DNA of 64,000 nucleotides from Oscillospiraceae bacterium (GCA_015068725.1 SVKA01000005.1:1-64000), one strand, 5' to 3'. Positions 28,537-39,605 are shown, numbered from the stretch's first letter. Made by a program: numbers and translations. The notes: a model not told the origin generated them from the sequence alone.

Positions 28537-29802
28537 TTATACATTTTCAAGTGCTTGCTTTATGTCCTCGATGATATCATCAACATTTTCAAGTCCTACA
28601 GAAAGTCTTATAAGTCCCGGTGCGATACCTGCTGCGCTAAGCTGCTCGTCAGACATCTGACGATGCGTAGAGCTTGCGGGGTGAAGCACACATGTACGAA
28701 TGTCTGCAACGTGAACAACCAAAGAAATAAGCTTTAAGCTGTCAATAAAGCGAATTCCTGCCTCGCGTCCGCCTTTTAGGGTAAATGCGATAACTCCGCT
28801 GCAACCGTCGGGCAGGTATTTTTTCGCCATATCAGCGTACGCATCACCTTCGAGGGTGGGGTAGCTTACGGCCTCAACTTTATCCTGCTCATTTAAAAAG
28901 TGTGCTACAACGTCTGCGTTTTTGCAGTGGCGTTCCATTCTTATCGGCAGTGTTTCCATACCCTGATTTATTAAAAATGCTCCCATAGCGCTCTGACATA
29001 CGCCCATATCGCGCATAAGCTGTACTCTTGCCTTTGTTATATATGCAGCCGCACCAAAATCCTTTGTGTATACAACGCCGTGATATGACTCATCAGGCTC
29101 GGTCATTTCGGGATAGTTTCCGTTTGCCCAGTCAAATTTGCCCGAGTCAACTATTGCGCCGCCCACCTGCAAAGCGTGTCCGTCAAGGTATTTTGTAGTT
29201 GAGTGCGTTACTATGTCAGCACCAAACTCTATCGGACGGCATAATACGGGAGTTGCAAATGTGTTGTCTACAATGAGAGGCACACCCTTTTCGTGAGCAA
29301 CCTTGGCAAAACGCTCGATATCAAATATTGCAATTGTCGGATTTGATATTGTTTCACCAAAAACCGCCTTTGTATTCGGCTTGAATGCGGCGCGGATTTC
29401 GTCATCGCTTGCATCGTTATCAATAAATGTAACCTCTATGCCGAGCTTTTTAAGAGTAACGGCAAAAAGGTTGAATGTTCCACCGTATATTGACGCCGAG
29501 CTTATAAAGTGGTCGCCGCTGCCCAATATATTAAGCAGTGCGAGCATATTTGCCGCCTGACCGGACGAGGTGAGAATTGCACCGACGCCGCCTTCGAGTG
29601 AGGCGAGCTTTTTCTCGACAGCGTCTACCGTCGGGTTTGCAAGACGTGAATAGAAAAATCCGCTTTCTGTAAGGTCAAAAAGCTTTGCAACCTGCTCGGT
29701 TGAGTTGTATTTAAAGGTTGTGCTCTGATATATCGGGAGCGCGCGGCTCTCGCCATTTTTCGGCTCGTATCCTTCGTGTAGGCATTTAGTTTCCAATTTC
29801 AT
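28537..29802 (-). CDS. metY: O-acetylhomoserine aminocarboxypropyltransferase/cysteine synthase family (PLP)
   Basis: Cys/Met metabolism PLP fold: THSTTKYLDGHALQVGGAIVD; FKYNSTEQVAKLFDLTESGFFYSRLANPTVDAVEKKLASLEGG. Confidence 0.88.
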   Translation of the reverse strand: MKLETKCLHEGYEPKNGESRALPIYQSTTFKYNSTEQVAKLFDLTESGFFYSRLANPTVDAVEKKLASLEGGVGAILTSSGQAANMLALLNILGSGDHFISSASIYGGTFNLFAVTLKKLGIEVTFIDNDASDDEIRAAFKPNTKAVFGETISNPTIAIFDIERFAKVAHEKGVPLIVDNTFATPVLCRPIEFGADIVTHSTTKYLDGHALQVGGAIVDSGKFDWANGNYPEMTEPDESYHGVVYTKDFGAAAYITKARVQLMRDMGVCQSAMGAFLINQGMETLPIRMERHCKNADVVAHFLNEQDKVEAVSYPTLEGDAYADMAKKYLPDGCSGVIAFTLKGGREAGIRFIDSLKLISLVVHVADIRTCVLHPASSTHRQMSDEQLSAAGIAPGLIRLSVGLENVDDIIEDIKQALENV

Positions 29803-29840
29803 ATTAATAAGACTCCTTTTTGTTGTTTAATCTATGGTTT

Positions 29841-29869
29841 ATGTTATCATAAAAACACAATTTCGTCAA
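29841..29869 (-). promoter_or_regulatory. Sigma-A type promoter for metY-like gene
   Basis: On minus strand TTGACG-N17-TAACAT. Confidence 0.6.
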
Positions 29870-29889
29870 GGAAAATTGTCTGTAGAAAA

Positions 29890-29922
29890 ACAAAAAAGGG
29901 CGGAAGAAATTATCCGCCCCGA
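29890..29922 (-). terminator. Terminator of ABC exporter operon
   Basis: GGGCGG-aagaaattat-CCGCCC followed by U-run on the minus strand. Confidence 0.8.
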
Positions 29923-29934
29923 ATTTTTATAGAC

Positions 29935-31722
29935 TTACTCTGTAAGCTGTGATGTATACAGCGAATAGTAAAGTCCGTGTGCCTGTAAAAGCTGCTCATG
30001 ATTGCCTGCTTCTGCGATGTTTTTCTGGTCAATATACAAAATTCTGTCGCAGTTTTTGATTGTAGAGAGTCTGTGGGCAATAATAAACGAGGTTCTGCCT
30101 TTTAAGAGGCTTTGCAGTCCTTTTTGCACCAAAAGCTCTGTTTTTGTATCAATAGCCGATGTCGCCTCATCTAAAATAAGCACCTTCGGGTTGGCAAGCA
30201 GTGTGCGCGCAAAGCTTATAAGCTGCCTTTGTCCTGCCGAAAGTGAGCCGCCACGCTCTGTAACGACGGTTTCGTATCCGTTTGGAAGCGACATTATAAA
30301 ATCGTGAGCAGATACAATTTTGGCTGCATTTATTGCCTCTTCATCGCTCGCATCAAGGCGTCCGTACTTTATATTTTCCATTATTGTGCCTGTAAAGATA
30401 AATGTATCTTGCAGCATTATGCCCATCTGCTTGCGAAGAGATGTAAGCGTTACATCGTGTATGCTGTGTCCGTCGATTGTGATGCTTCCCGATTTTATAT
30501 CGTAAAATCTTGCCAGAAGATTTACAACAGTTGTTTTACCTGCGCCCGTAGGGCCAACGAGTGCGATTGATTCACCGGGCTTTGCACGGAAGGTTACATC
30601 CTTTAAAATCGGCACATTCTTTTCGTACTCGAAAAATACATGCTCAAATTTTACCTCGCCCTTTATATCTTCAAGCTCGTATGCACCCTCCACATCAGAA
30701 ATTGCAGGCTCAACGTCCATAACCTCGAATATTCTTTCAAGATATGCCGCTGTGTCAATTACGCTGTTGTAAAGGTTTCCGAGGTTTTGTATAGGCTCCC
30801 AGAATCGACCGCAGTACGAACCCATAGCGATTATTACACCGATGCTGATGCTTTCGCCCAAGCTGACGCCGATAAGATATACCGCAGCAGTTGAAAATGC
30901 GGAAATTATAATCGCTGCGGGAAACATCGTATGCACAATAAGCGAGCGTCGCACAAACCATTTTGCACATTCCTTTGCCATTTTATAGGCGATAGAATAG
31001 TTCTTTTCTTCTCGGTCAAACGACTGAGTAACCCTCATACCATCGATGCTTTCCTGGTAATATGCATTAAGGTTTGAGTTTTTGTTTGAAAAGGTGCGGC
31101 TTGTCTTTCTCTGAACGTTTTTGACAAGAATTATGTATGTAGCAAACGGAACAAGTCCCACCAGAACAATCAGCGACAGACGTACATTCGTAAAAAACAT
31201 AAAGAACAGAATAAATACAAGGCTCAAAAGCTCTAATATTATGTTTATAAGTCCGTTTGCAAAAAAGTCAGCCACAGAGTTTACATAATTTACAACGCGC
31301 ACTAAAATTTTTCCGTGCGGGCGCGAGTCATAATAGTCAAACGGAAGCTTTTGCAAGTGCATAAACAAATCGTGGCGGATTTCTGATACGATTTGCTGTC
31401 CCGTTTTTGCACTGATTTTTGCTCTCTTGCTTTCGGCAAAAGCTATTGTCAGCACAAGAAGATACCCAACAATGCCCGTTATAATGATGCCGAGGATGTT
31501 CTTTTCAGGGACAAATTTATCGGTAATAATTCTTAGCATCGAAGGAAACGTCAATCCTGCAAGAATAGCTATTACACTGAAAATGAGAGCAAGTACAAGC
31601 TGTTTTGAATGTCTTTTTATGTATTTGACACTTTTTGAAAAATGCTTGATGCTAAATGGTGAGTCGAGAGATTCGTCAACATCGTATTTGTTACGCTTTT
31701 GCTTTGATGATGTATCAGCCAT
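29935..31722 (-). CDS. ABC exporter, fused TMD-NBD subunit
   Basis: GPTGAGKTTVVNLLARFYD, LSAGQRQLISFARTLLANPKVLILDEATSAID, AHRLSTI. Confidence 0.95.
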   Translation of the reverse strand: MADTSSKQKRNKYDVDESLDSPFSIKHFSKSVKYIKRHSKQLVLALIFSVIAILAGLTFPSMLRIITDKFVPEKNILGIIITGIVGYLLVLTIAFAESKRAKISAKTGQQIVSEIRHDLFMHLQKLPFDYYDSRPHGKILVRVVNYVNSVADFFANGLINIILELLSLVFILFFMFFTNVRLSLIVLVGLVPFATYIILVKNVQRKTSRTFSNKNSNLNAYYQESIDGMRVTQSFDREEKNYSIAYKMAKECAKWFVRRSLIVHTMFPAAIIISAFSTAAVYLIGVSLGESISIGVIIAMGSYCGRFWEPIQNLGNLYNSVIDTAAYLERIFEVMDVEPAISDVEGAYELEDIKGEVKFEHVFFEYEKNVPILKDVTFRAKPGESIALVGPTGAGKTTVVNLLARFYDIKSGSITIDGHSIHDVTLTSLRKQMGIMLQDTFIFTGTIMENIKYGRLDASDEEAINAAKIVSAHDFIMSLPNGYETVVTERGGSLSAGQRQLISFARTLLANPKVLILDEATSAIDTKTELLVQKGLQSLLKGRTSFIIAHRLSTIKNCDRILYIDQKNIAEAGNHEQLLQAHGLYYSLYTSQLTE

Positions 31723-31723
31723 T

Positions 31724-33484
31724 TTAACGCACCTCCTCTTTTTCGCTTTTAATTCCCTGCTGCAAGCAATATATATCGTAGTAGTAGCCCTTGTTTTTCA
31801 GAAGCTCATCGTGTGTGCCGCTTTCCGAAATGCTGCCGTTTTCGATTATATAAATCTTATCTGCGTTTTTAACCGAGGAAATACGCTGCGCAATTATAAA
31901 TGTAGTGTGTGTTCCCTTGCGGATGGCAAGCTGCGATTGTATGTATTTTTCCGTTTCCATATCAACCGCTGAGGTCGTATCGTCCAAAATCAGAACCGGC
32001 GTTTCGTATGCAAGTGCGCGTGCAAGTGCGATACGCTGCTTTTGTCCGCCTGAAAGTCCTACGCCGCGCTCGCCGATAATAGTGTCATATCCGTCGGGCA
32101 TACGCTTTATAAAACTGTCTGCGTCAGCTGATTTTGCATAATCGACAACGCTTTCTTCGCTCATGTCGGGGTTGCCGTAGGCTATGTTCGCATCAATTGT
32201 ATTTGAAAACAAGAACACATCCTGCATTGACATACCGATTTTTTTACGAAGGGCGTTAAGGTCGTAGTCGTGCACATCGACACCGTCGATTTTTATGCTG
32301 CCGCTATTAACATCTGCAAAGCGAGCCATAAGCATTGCAAGCGTCGATTTGCCCGAGCCTGTCGGCCCCATTATTCCGATTGTCTGACCCGGCTCGGCTG
32401 AGAGTGTTATATCCTTCAAAACATCGGTTTTTGCATACTTAAAGCTTACATTCTCAAATTCTACTTTACCTGCGGGAGCATCTGCATTTTCATCAGGCAC
32501 ATAGGCATTTTCCTTGCTTTGAATATCGCAGCGTGCATAATAAAGCTGCATAACCTTTTGTGTAGATGAGAAAAATCTCTGCGAGTCATTTATAACGATT
32601 CCCGCCTGACGCATAGATGTATTAACGAGCCAGTTTAAATTGTAAAACAGTAAAAATTCACCGATTGTTATCTGTTGATACACAAGCATAAGTCCGCCTA
32701 CAACGAAAACCGTGATAAGAACGCCGTTGCCGAAAGCGCCAAAGATTGGACCGAATTTTGACGCCCACACGCAAGACGAATCAATAGCTGCCTTGCGATA
32801 TTCGTCATTTAATTTATCAAAGCGTAAAAGCTCATGGTCTTCGCGGACAAATGCTTTTATGACTCTGTTTGCTGCGATTGTTTCCTGCACCCTTGCGTTT
32901 AAGTGGCTGTTTGTTTCGCGAAGATGCGTATGCAGAGGAGCGGACACCTTTCTTACCTTCAAAACAAGATATGCCATAACAGGTGATACAACAAGAAGGA
33001 TTGAAGCAAGAATGGCATTTGTCGAGTAAAAAACGACAAGCCCCGAAATAAAAAGCACAACACAGTGAAGAGCAAACGGCATGACCCATGAAACAAAGTG
33101 GCGCATTATTTCAAGGTCGCCCGTAAGACGCATCATAATATCACCCGTACGATTCTGCCCGAAAAAAGACGGAGGAAGCGTCTGGAGCTTCTTGTAAAGA
33201 AAAGTCCTGAAATTCGCCAGAACATCTGCGGAAGCACTGTCAAAAAGTGAGTTGCTTAAATGATGCGCCGCGCCGCGCAAAAACATTACAAGCAAATACA
33301 GCCCAATGAGCAGGTATGCGTTTGACATATCACCGTTTGTAAACACCTGGTCAACAAATTCGGCGATAAGCAGAGACGAAAAAAGCAACAAAGGAATAAT
33401 TGCACCGGTATGAAATATCAAGCCGATGAAAAACTTCCATTTGCTGCCCTTCATATTTTCGAAAACCCATTTAATCTGTGTCAT
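31724..33484 (-). CDS. ABC exporter, fused TMD-NBD subunit (partner)
   Basis: GPTGSGKSTLAMLMARFAD, LSGGQKQRIALARALAYETPVLILDDTTSAVD; start trimmed from 33643 to ATG 33484 (MTQIKWVFENMKGSKWKFFIG) with AAGGAGG RBS. Confidence 0.94.
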   Translation of the reverse strand: MTQIKWVFENMKGSKWKFFIGLIFHTGAIIPLLLFSSLLIAEFVDQVFTNGDMSNAYLLIGLYLLVMFLRGAAHHLSNSLFDSASADVLANFRTFLYKKLQTLPPSFFGQNRTGDIMMRLTGDLEIMRHFVSWVMPFALHCVVLFISGLVVFYSTNAILASILLVVSPVMAYLVLKVRKVSAPLHTHLRETNSHLNARVQETIAANRVIKAFVREDHELLRFDKLNDEYRKAAIDSSCVWASKFGPIFGAFGNGVLITVFVVGGLMLVYQQITIGEFLLFYNLNWLVNTSMRQAGIVINDSQRFFSSTQKVMQLYYARCDIQSKENAYVPDENADAPAGKVEFENVSFKYAKTDVLKDITLSAEPGQTIGIMGPTGSGKSTLAMLMARFADVNSGSIKIDGVDVHDYDLNALRKKIGMSMQDVFLFSNTIDANIAYGNPDMSEESVVDYAKSADADSFIKRMPDGYDTIIGERGVGLSGGQKQRIALARALAYETPVLILDDTTSAVDMETEKYIQSQLAIRKGTHTTFIIAQRISSVKNADKIYIIENGSISESGTHDELLKNKGYYYDIYCLQQGIKSEKEEVR

Positions 33485-33637
33485 AATCTTTGCCTCCTTT
33501 TTTGATAAAACCAAATTAGGAAAGTACTGATTTACGGGTAGTGTACTCTCTAAAAATAGATATGTCAACCCCTTTTTTGAAATTAAATATTTCAATTTGG
33601 TTACAAAAATGATATTTGTAAAAAAGCGTAAAATCAG

Positions 33638-33666
33638 TTGCAATTTTTATATAATTATGGTATGAT
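33638..33666 (+). promoter_or_regulatory. Sigma-A type promoter for the yicC...thiN operon
   Basis: TTGCAA-N17-TATGAT, about 108 nt upstream of yicC. Confidence 0.65.
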
Positions 33667-33773
33667 AAATTAGTATAGTTGTTTGTCTGAAAGGGCGTTT
33701 GTCAAAACGGCAAAGCGACGGCAGGAAAACAGCACTTTAAAAGTGATAAAATTATTTATTGGAGTGAGTTTAA

Positions 33774-34652
33774 TTGATAAAAAGTATGACAGGCTACGGT
33801 CATGTCGAGGGCATTTATGAGGACAAAAGAATTGTCGCGGAGGTGCGCTCGGTAAATCACAGATATGCGGACTATAATATAAAGGTGCCGCGCTATTACG
33901 GCTTTTTGGAGGATATGGCAAGAAAGTTTGTTTCCGAATACATAAGCCGCGGAAAAGTAGATGTTTATATCTCGGTTGAAAGCTATGGCGATTCGGACAA
34001 GCAAATCACATTAAATGAGGCGCTTGCAAAGAGCTATATCGATGCTCTTTGTGCAATACGAGATACCTTTGACGTAAGAGATGATATAAGTGTTTCATCT
34101 GTTGCACGCTTTAATGAAATATTTATATCGGAGAGAAAGGAAGAGGACGCCGAGCATATATGGCAGCTTGTAAAAGAGCCGTTATCGGAGGCGATGGCGC
34201 AGTTTGTCAGCATGCGTGAGCGTGAGGGTGAAAGAATGCTTGCCGATATAAAGAGCAGAAGCGAGTATATGCTATCCTTGGTTGAAGAGGTTGAAAAGCG
34301 TTCGCCCGAGCGAGTAAAGGAATACAGAGAAAGACTTTATGCAAAGCTTGAGGAAGTGCTTTTATCGTCAAATATCGATGAAACAAGAATTATAACCGAG
34401 GCGGCGATATATGCAGACAAGGTTGCAGTTGATGAAGAAACCGTAAGACTCAGAAGCCATTTTACAGAGCTTGATACGATTTTATCATCGGGCGAGCCTG
34501 CAGGTCGCAAGCTTGACTTTTTGATTCAGGAAATCAATCGTGAAATCAACACAATAGGCTCAAAGGCAAATGATGTTGCTACGGCAAAAATTGTTGTCGA
34601 TTTAAAATCAGAGCTTGAAAAGATGCGCGAGCAGGTGCAAAATATCGAATAA
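33774..34652 (+). CDS. yicC: YicC family protein (endoribonuclease/stress-induced)
   Basis: TTG start; KSMTGYGHVEG...AEVRSVNHRYADYNIKVPR; C-terminal GRKLDFLIQEINREINTIGSKAND. Confidence 0.94.
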   Translation: MIKSMTGYGHVEGIYEDKRIVAEVRSVNHRYADYNIKVPRYYGFLEDMARKFVSEYISRGKVDVYISVESYGDSDKQITLNEALAKSYIDALCAIRDTFDVRDDISVSSVARFNEIFISERKEEDAEHIWQLVKEPLSEAMAQFVSMREREGERMLADIKSRSEYMLSLVEEVEKRSPERVKEYRERLYAKLEEVLLSSNIDETRIITEAAIYADKVAVDEETVRLRSHFTELDTILSSGEPAGRKLDFLIQEINREINTIGSKANDVATAKIVVDLKSELEKMREQVQNIE

Positions 34653-34694
34653 GAAACATTAGACTACACTAAAAAACCAAAGGATGTGAGAGCT

Positions 34695-34958
34695 TTGAAG
34701 CTGATAAATATAGGCTTTGGCAATATTGTTGCGGCAAATAGAGTCATTTCTATCGTAAGTCCCGAATCTGCGCCGATAAAGAGAATGGTTCAGGAGGCGC
34801 GTGATAAAGGTGTGCTTATAGACGCTACGTTCGGAAGACGCACGCGCGCAGTTGTCGTAACGGACAGCGAGCATATCGTTTTGTCCGCGCTTCAGCCCGA
34901 AACGATTGCAAACCGCTTTGCAGGGGCAAGCGGCAGTGAGGAGGATCCTGATGACTGA
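34695..34958 (+). CDS. remA: RemA family regulator (DUF370)
   Basis: [78 protein letters not shown] at 34695 better placed from AAAGGA than GTG 34686. Confidence 0.92.
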   Translation: MKLINIGFGNIVAANRVISIVSPESAPIKRMVQEARDKGVLIDATFGRRTRAVVVTDSEHIVLSALQPETIANRFAGASGSEEDPDD

Positions 34959-35562
34959 TAAGAAAGGGCTTTTAATTGTAGTGTCGGGTCCTTCGGGCAC
35001 AGGCAAGGGCACAATATGTAAAGCGATTACACAAAAAAGAGATGACGTGTTTTTGTCGGTGTCAGCGACTACACGCCAGTCGCGTGAAGGCGAGCAAAAC
35101 GGCGTTCATTATCACTTTTTAAGCAAGGCTGAATTTGAGCAAAATATAAAAAACGGGCAAATGCTTGAGCATGCTGTTTTTTGCGGCAACTACTATGGAA
35201 CACCGAAAAAAGCAGTTGATCAAATGCTTGAGGCAGGTAAAAACGTGATACTTGAAATTGAGGTTCAGGGCGCTATGAAGGTGCGTGAAAAGTATCCCGA
35301 GGGCGTGTATGTGTTTGTGCTGCCGCCTTCGATGGATGAGCTTCGCCGTCGCCTTACAGGACGCGGTACGGAAACAGATGATGTTGTTGAAGAAAGGCTT
35401 AAAACAGCATTAAAAGAGTTTGAGTATATAGAAAAATATAACTATATATTATTAAATGACGAAGTCGACAAGGCAGTAGCAAGGCTTGAAGCAATTATTG
35501 ATGCGGAGCATTGTCGTATGGAAAGAAATATAAAATTTATAGAAGAGGTGTGCAAATTATGA
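34951..35562 (+). CDS. gmk: Guanylate kinase
   Basis: [52 protein letters not shown] 34951. Confidence 0.96.
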   Translation: MTDKKGLLIVVSGPSGTGKGTICKAITQKRDDVFLSVSATTRQSREGEQNGVHYHFLSKAEFEQNIKNGQMLEHAVFCGNYYGTPKKAVDQMLEAGKNVILEIEVQGAMKVREKYPEGVYVFVLPPSMDELRRRLTGRGTETDDVVEERLKTALKEFEYIEKYNYILLNDEVDKAVARLEAIIDAEHCRMERNIKFIEEVCKL

Positions 35563-35849
35563 TTTATCCCCCGATTGCAGAACTTGTAAAGAAAACAAAG
35601 ACAAGATATTCACTGGCTATACTTACAGCGCGTCGTGCGCGTCAGCTCGGTGCAGAAAGTGAAGGCGAATATGCAGGTAAATTCGACGAGGCTATTTTAA
35701 AGGCTATCGACGAAATCAACGACGGCAAAGTAAGCTCAAGACCGAAAAATTACTATTTCGATTATGTAAATTCGGCAAACGAAGCTTCTTTGGAGGCTCA
35801 GGAAGTGGAAAAGACCGAAGAAACAGAGGAAGCTGAAGCTGAGCAGTAA
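35559..35849 (+). CDS. rpoZ: DNA-directed RNA polymerase omega subunit
   Basis: [36 protein letters not shown] overlaps gmk stop. Confidence 0.92.
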   Translation: MIYPPIAELVKKTKTRYSLAILTARRARQLGAESEGEYAGKFDEAILKAIDEINDGKVSSRPKNYYFDYVNSANEASLEAQEVEKTEETEEAEAEQ

Positions 35850-35890
35850 TGTTGTATGCTCGGTAAAGATTGAAAAAGGCGGCGATTATT

Positions 35891-37102
35891 ATGCTTAGCG
35901 GAAAATGTGTTGTAGTTGGAGTGTGCGGCGGTATTGCGGCGTATAAGGCGGCGTATGTTGTAAGTGCGCTCAAAAAGCTCGGTGCTGATGTGCGTGTTAT
36001 TATGACCGAGGCTGCGCAGCAGTTTGTGGGCAAAATTACATTTCAGACGCTTTCACAGAATTTGGTAGTCTGTGATATGTTTGACGAGCCAAAGCGCTGG
36101 AATGTAGAGCATGTCGAGCTTGCAACCGCGGCGGATTTGATGCTCGTTGTACCTGCTACTGCAAATACAATAGCAAAAATGGCAAATGGCATCGCGGACA
36201 ATATGCTTACATGTGTATATATGGCAACAAAGGCAAAGGTGATTATAGCACCTGCTATGAATAAAAATATGTACGAGAGCGATGCGACCGTAGAAAATAT
36301 GAAAAAGCTTGCACAGCGCGGCTGCCGCTTTGTCGATGCGGATGAAGGCTTTTTAGCGTGCGCGACTACGGGCAAGGGAAGACTTGCCGAGCCTGATAAA
36401 ATTGTCGAGGCGGTCATAGATGAGCTTGCATTTGAAAAGGATTTGCGCGCACTTAAAGTTTTAGTAAGCGCGGGCGCAACGCGTGAGGCACTTGACCCCG
36501 TACGCTTTATAACAAATCATTCGTCGGGCAAAATGGGATATGCGATTGCGCGTGCGGCCAAAAGACGCGGCGCAGACGTTACTTTGGTAAGCGGAAAGAC
36601 GGCACTTTGCGATATTGACGGCGTAAATATGGTCAAGGTTGAAAGCGCACGCGAGATGCACGATGAAATTTTAAAAAGAAGTGCCAACTGCGATATAATT
36701 ATAAAGGCGGCTGCGGTGGCTGATTATGCGCCGGCGAGCGTGAGTGAAAACAAAATCAAAAAAACCGAGTCTGATATGAGTATACAGCTTTGCAAAAATC
36801 CTGATATTTTATCAGAGCTTGGACAAAAAAAGCCGCAAGGTCAGGTTTTGGTTGGTTTTTGTATGGAAACGCAAAACCTTCTTGAAAATGCAAAGAGTAA
36901 GCTTGTGCGCAAAAACTGTGATTTTATTGTTGCAAACAATTTGTTTACAAAGGGCGCAGGCTTTGGCGCAGATACAAACACAGTTACGATTATTTCTTCT
37001 GATGGAGAAACTTTCTCGCCCGAAAATATGAGCAAGGATGATCTTTCTCATATTATTCTTGATGCGGCGAAAAAGAGATACGATGAGAAAAATATTATGT
37101 AG
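35891..37102 (+). CDS. coaBC: Bifunctional phosphopantothenoylcysteine decarboxylase/phosphopantothenate-cysteine ligase
   Basis: VVVGVCGGIAAYKAAYVVSALKKLGADV...; PVRFITNHSSGKMGYAIARAA. Confidence 0.95.
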   Translation: MLSGKCVVVGVCGGIAAYKAAYVVSALKKLGADVRVIMTEAAQQFVGKITFQTLSQNLVVCDMFDEPKRWNVEHVELATAADLMLVVPATANTIAKMANGIADNMLTCVYMATKAKVIIAPAMNKNMYESDATVENMKKLAQRGCRFVDADEGFLACATTGKGRLAEPDKIVEAVIDELAFEKDLRALKVLVSAGATREALDPVRFITNHSSGKMGYAIARAAKRRGADVTLVSGKTALCDIDGVNMVKVESAREMHDEILKRSANCDIIIKAAAVADYAPASVSENKIKKTESDMSIQLCKNPDILSELGQKKPQGQVLVGFCMETQNLLENAKSKLVRKNCDFIVANNLFTKGAGFGADTNTVTIISSDGETFSPENMSKDDLSHIILDAAKKRYDEKNIM

Positions 37103-37122
37103 TTTATGATATGGGGGCGTCT

Positions 37123-39585
37123 ATGGTTGTCGGTGTGATAGTTTCAAAAACTGCAAGGCAGGTCGACAGACTTTTTGATTATGACGTGCCCATGTCCTTA
37201 TGCGGCAAAATACAAATTGGCAGCCGTGTTATAGTTCCGTTCGGCAAAAAAAATATGCTCTGTGAGGGGTATGTTTTTGAGATAAAAGAAAATGGCGACC
37301 AAGAAAATCTTAAACAAATAGTTGATGTCAAAGATGCTTTGCCGGTATTTGATAAAAAGGGAGCCGAGCTTATAGAGTGGCTTTGTGATAAAACCCTGTG
37401 CACTCATATAGAGGCGGTGTCGCTATTAGTCCCTACCGGCACAAATACAAGCTTTGAAAAATGGGTATATCTTAGCGATATGCTACAGGCTGAGCGTGAT
37501 TCACTATTAGAAAAATCGCCTATAAAAAAGGACATTGTAAATGAGCTTTTAAAAGCAGAGGGAAAGATGGAATTATCCTCACTCGTATCAATGTGGAAAA
37601 CGAATATCCGCCCGCACATAAGCGCGCTTGAAAAAAGTGGGATTATAAAGATAATTCAAAAGGATAGCGTGAGCGTGAAAGAACGCTTTGTGCGCTGTGC
37701 TTCGCTTGCAGCGGATGAAAGTGATACTGAAAAAGCTTATACAGAGCTTATCAAAAAAGCGCCAAAGCAGGCAAAAATTATTGATGTGCTGGGCTCGAGC
37801 GGCGATATGATATTATCTGATTTGCTTCGCGTTTGTGCTACGACTCATGCGAGTGCAAATGCACTTTGTAAAAAAGGCATTATTAAAATTTATGAGGCGC
37901 AGTTAAAGCGCAATCCGAGTGCTGATAAAAATATAAAGCCCGAAGCCTTTAAAGAGCTGACAGATGAGCAGCAAAAAGTAAAAGATGTGTTGTGCGGTGC
38001 ACTTGAAAAAAACGAAAGCAAGCCGTTTTTACTTCACGGAGTAACTGGTTCGGGCAAAACCGAGATATATATGCACCTTATCGCACGTGCGATAGAGCTT
38101 GGCAAAACGGCGATAGTGCTTGTGCCCGAAATATCACTTACACCACTTATGACAAAACGATTTATTTCGCGATTTAAAGACCGCGTTGCGATACTTCACA
38201 GCGCACTTTCGCTTGGTGAGCGCTATGACGAATATATGCGCATAAAACGTGGCGAGGTTGATGTGGTGGTCGGTGCAAGAAGTGCTATATTTGCCCCGCT
38301 CGATAATATAGGTGCAGTTATAATAGACGAAGAGCATGAAAGCACATATAAATCGGAAATGTCGCCGCGCTATCACGCGCGTGATGTAGCGATAAAGCGT
38401 GCAGAGCAATACAGAGCGACTGTAGTTTTGGCGTCGGCAACGCCGAGCGTGGAAAGCTATTACAAGGCAAAAACGGGCGAGTATCAGCTTTTGGAACTTA
38501 ATGAGAGAATAAACAAAAAGAAAATGCCCACAGTATATGTGGTGGATATGAGAAAAGAGCTTGAAAATGCAAACAGATCAATGTTTAGCGATATGCTTTC
38601 GCACGAGCTTTTATATAATATAGAACATGGTGAGCAGAGCATTCTGTTTTTAAACAGGCGCGGATTTTCGACATTCGTATCATGTCGAAGCTGTGGCTAT
38701 GTGGCAAAATGCCCGCATTGTAATATATCGCTTACGTATCACAGGCATAAAAACACGCTTGAATGTCATTACTGCGGATATACGCGTGAAAATTATACAA
38801 TTTGCCCCGAGTGCACAAGCAGATATATAAAATATTTTGGCGCGGGCACGCAAAAGCTTGAAGAGGAATTAAAAAACAAATTCGAAGGCATCACTACCGT
38901 GAGAATGGATTTTGATACGACGATGACAAAGAGTGCCCACGAAAAACTTTTAAGCAAGTTTGAAAATGAAAAAGCGGATGTTTTAATCGGCACGCAAATG
39001 GTGTCAAAGGGACTTGATTTTGAAAATGTAACGCTCGTCGGAGTTGTGGCGGCGGATGCATCGCTTTATATAGATGACTATAAAAGCGGCGAAAGAACCT
39101 TTAACCTTATAACGCAGGTGTGTGGACGGGCAGGACGCGGTGGCCTTGAAGGGCGTGCGATAGTGCAGACATATACCCCCGAGCACAGTGCGATAATTCA
39201 TGCAAAAAATCACGATTACAAGGGCTTTTATGAAGATGAAATAAAGCTTCGCGAGGCGATGAATTATCCGCCGTTTTGCGAGCTTGTATCAATAATAATA
39301 ACAGGCAAAAACGAAAAGCTGGCGCATGAGTGCGCAAGGGCGTTTGCATCAAAGCTTAATATAAAGCTGAAAAATGAATGCAGGCAAAAGACACTTCTTT
39401 TGGGACCGAGTGTGGCGGCAATATCAAAAATAAAGGATAAGTACCGCTATGGTGTTTTGATAAAATGCGAAAACGCAGACGGGCTTAATGATATTTTAAA
39501 ATCTGTTATGAGTGATTTTATGTGCAGTAAATACAGTAGGTATATAACGGCTTCGATTGATAAAAATCCAAGCAGCTTATCATAA
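37123..39585 (+). CDS. priA: Primosomal protein N' (replication restart helicase)
   Basis: GVTGSGKTEIYMHLI; zinc-binding CRSCGYVAKCPHCNISLTYHRHKNTLECHYCGYTRENYTICPECTS; start ambiguous 37111/37123. Confidence 0.95.
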   Translation: MVVGVIVSKTARQVDRLFDYDVPMSLCGKIQIGSRVIVPFGKKNMLCEGYVFEIKENGDQENLKQIVDVKDALPVFDKKGAELIEWLCDKTLCTHIEAVSLLVPTGTNTSFEKWVYLSDMLQAERDSLLEKSPIKKDIVNELLKAEGKMELSSLVSMWKTNIRPHISALEKSGIIKIIQKDSVSVKERFVRCASLAADESDTEKAYTELIKKAPKQAKIIDVLGSSGDMILSDLLRVCATTHASANALCKKGIIKIYEAQLKRNPSADKNIKPEAFKELTDEQQKVKDVLCGALEKNESKPFLLHGVTGSGKTEIYMHLIARAIELGKTAIVLVPEISLTPLMTKRFISRFKDRVAILHSALSLGERYDEYMRIKRGEVDVVVGARSAIFAPLDNIGAVIIDEEHESTYKSEMSPRYHARDVAIKRAEQYRATVVLASATPSVESYYKAKTGEYQLLELNERINKKKMPTVYVVDMRKELENANRSMFSDMLSHELLYNIEHGEQSILFLNRRGFSTFVSCRSCGYVAKCPHCNISLTYHRHKNTLECHYCGYTRENYTICPECTSRYIKYFGAGTQKLEEELKNKFEGITTVRMDFDTTMTKSAHEKLLSKFENEKADVLIGTQMVSKGLDFENVTLVGVVAADASLYIDDYKSGERTFNLITQVCGRAGRGGLEGRAIVQTYTPEHSAIIHAKNHDYKGFYEDEIKLREAMNYPPFCELVSIIITGKNEKLAHECARAFASKLNIKLKNECRQKTLLLGPSVAAISKIKDKYRYGVLIKCENADGLNDILKSVMSDFMCSKYSRYITASIDKNPSSLS

Positions 39586-39605
39586 AAAAATGATGGAGGA
39601 GAAAA

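Noticed and set aside
33485-33643. N-terminal extension of the ABC exporter ORF
   Set aside because: Overlaps the AT-rich promoter region; ATG 33484 has a good RBS and starts the typical exporter N-terminus.
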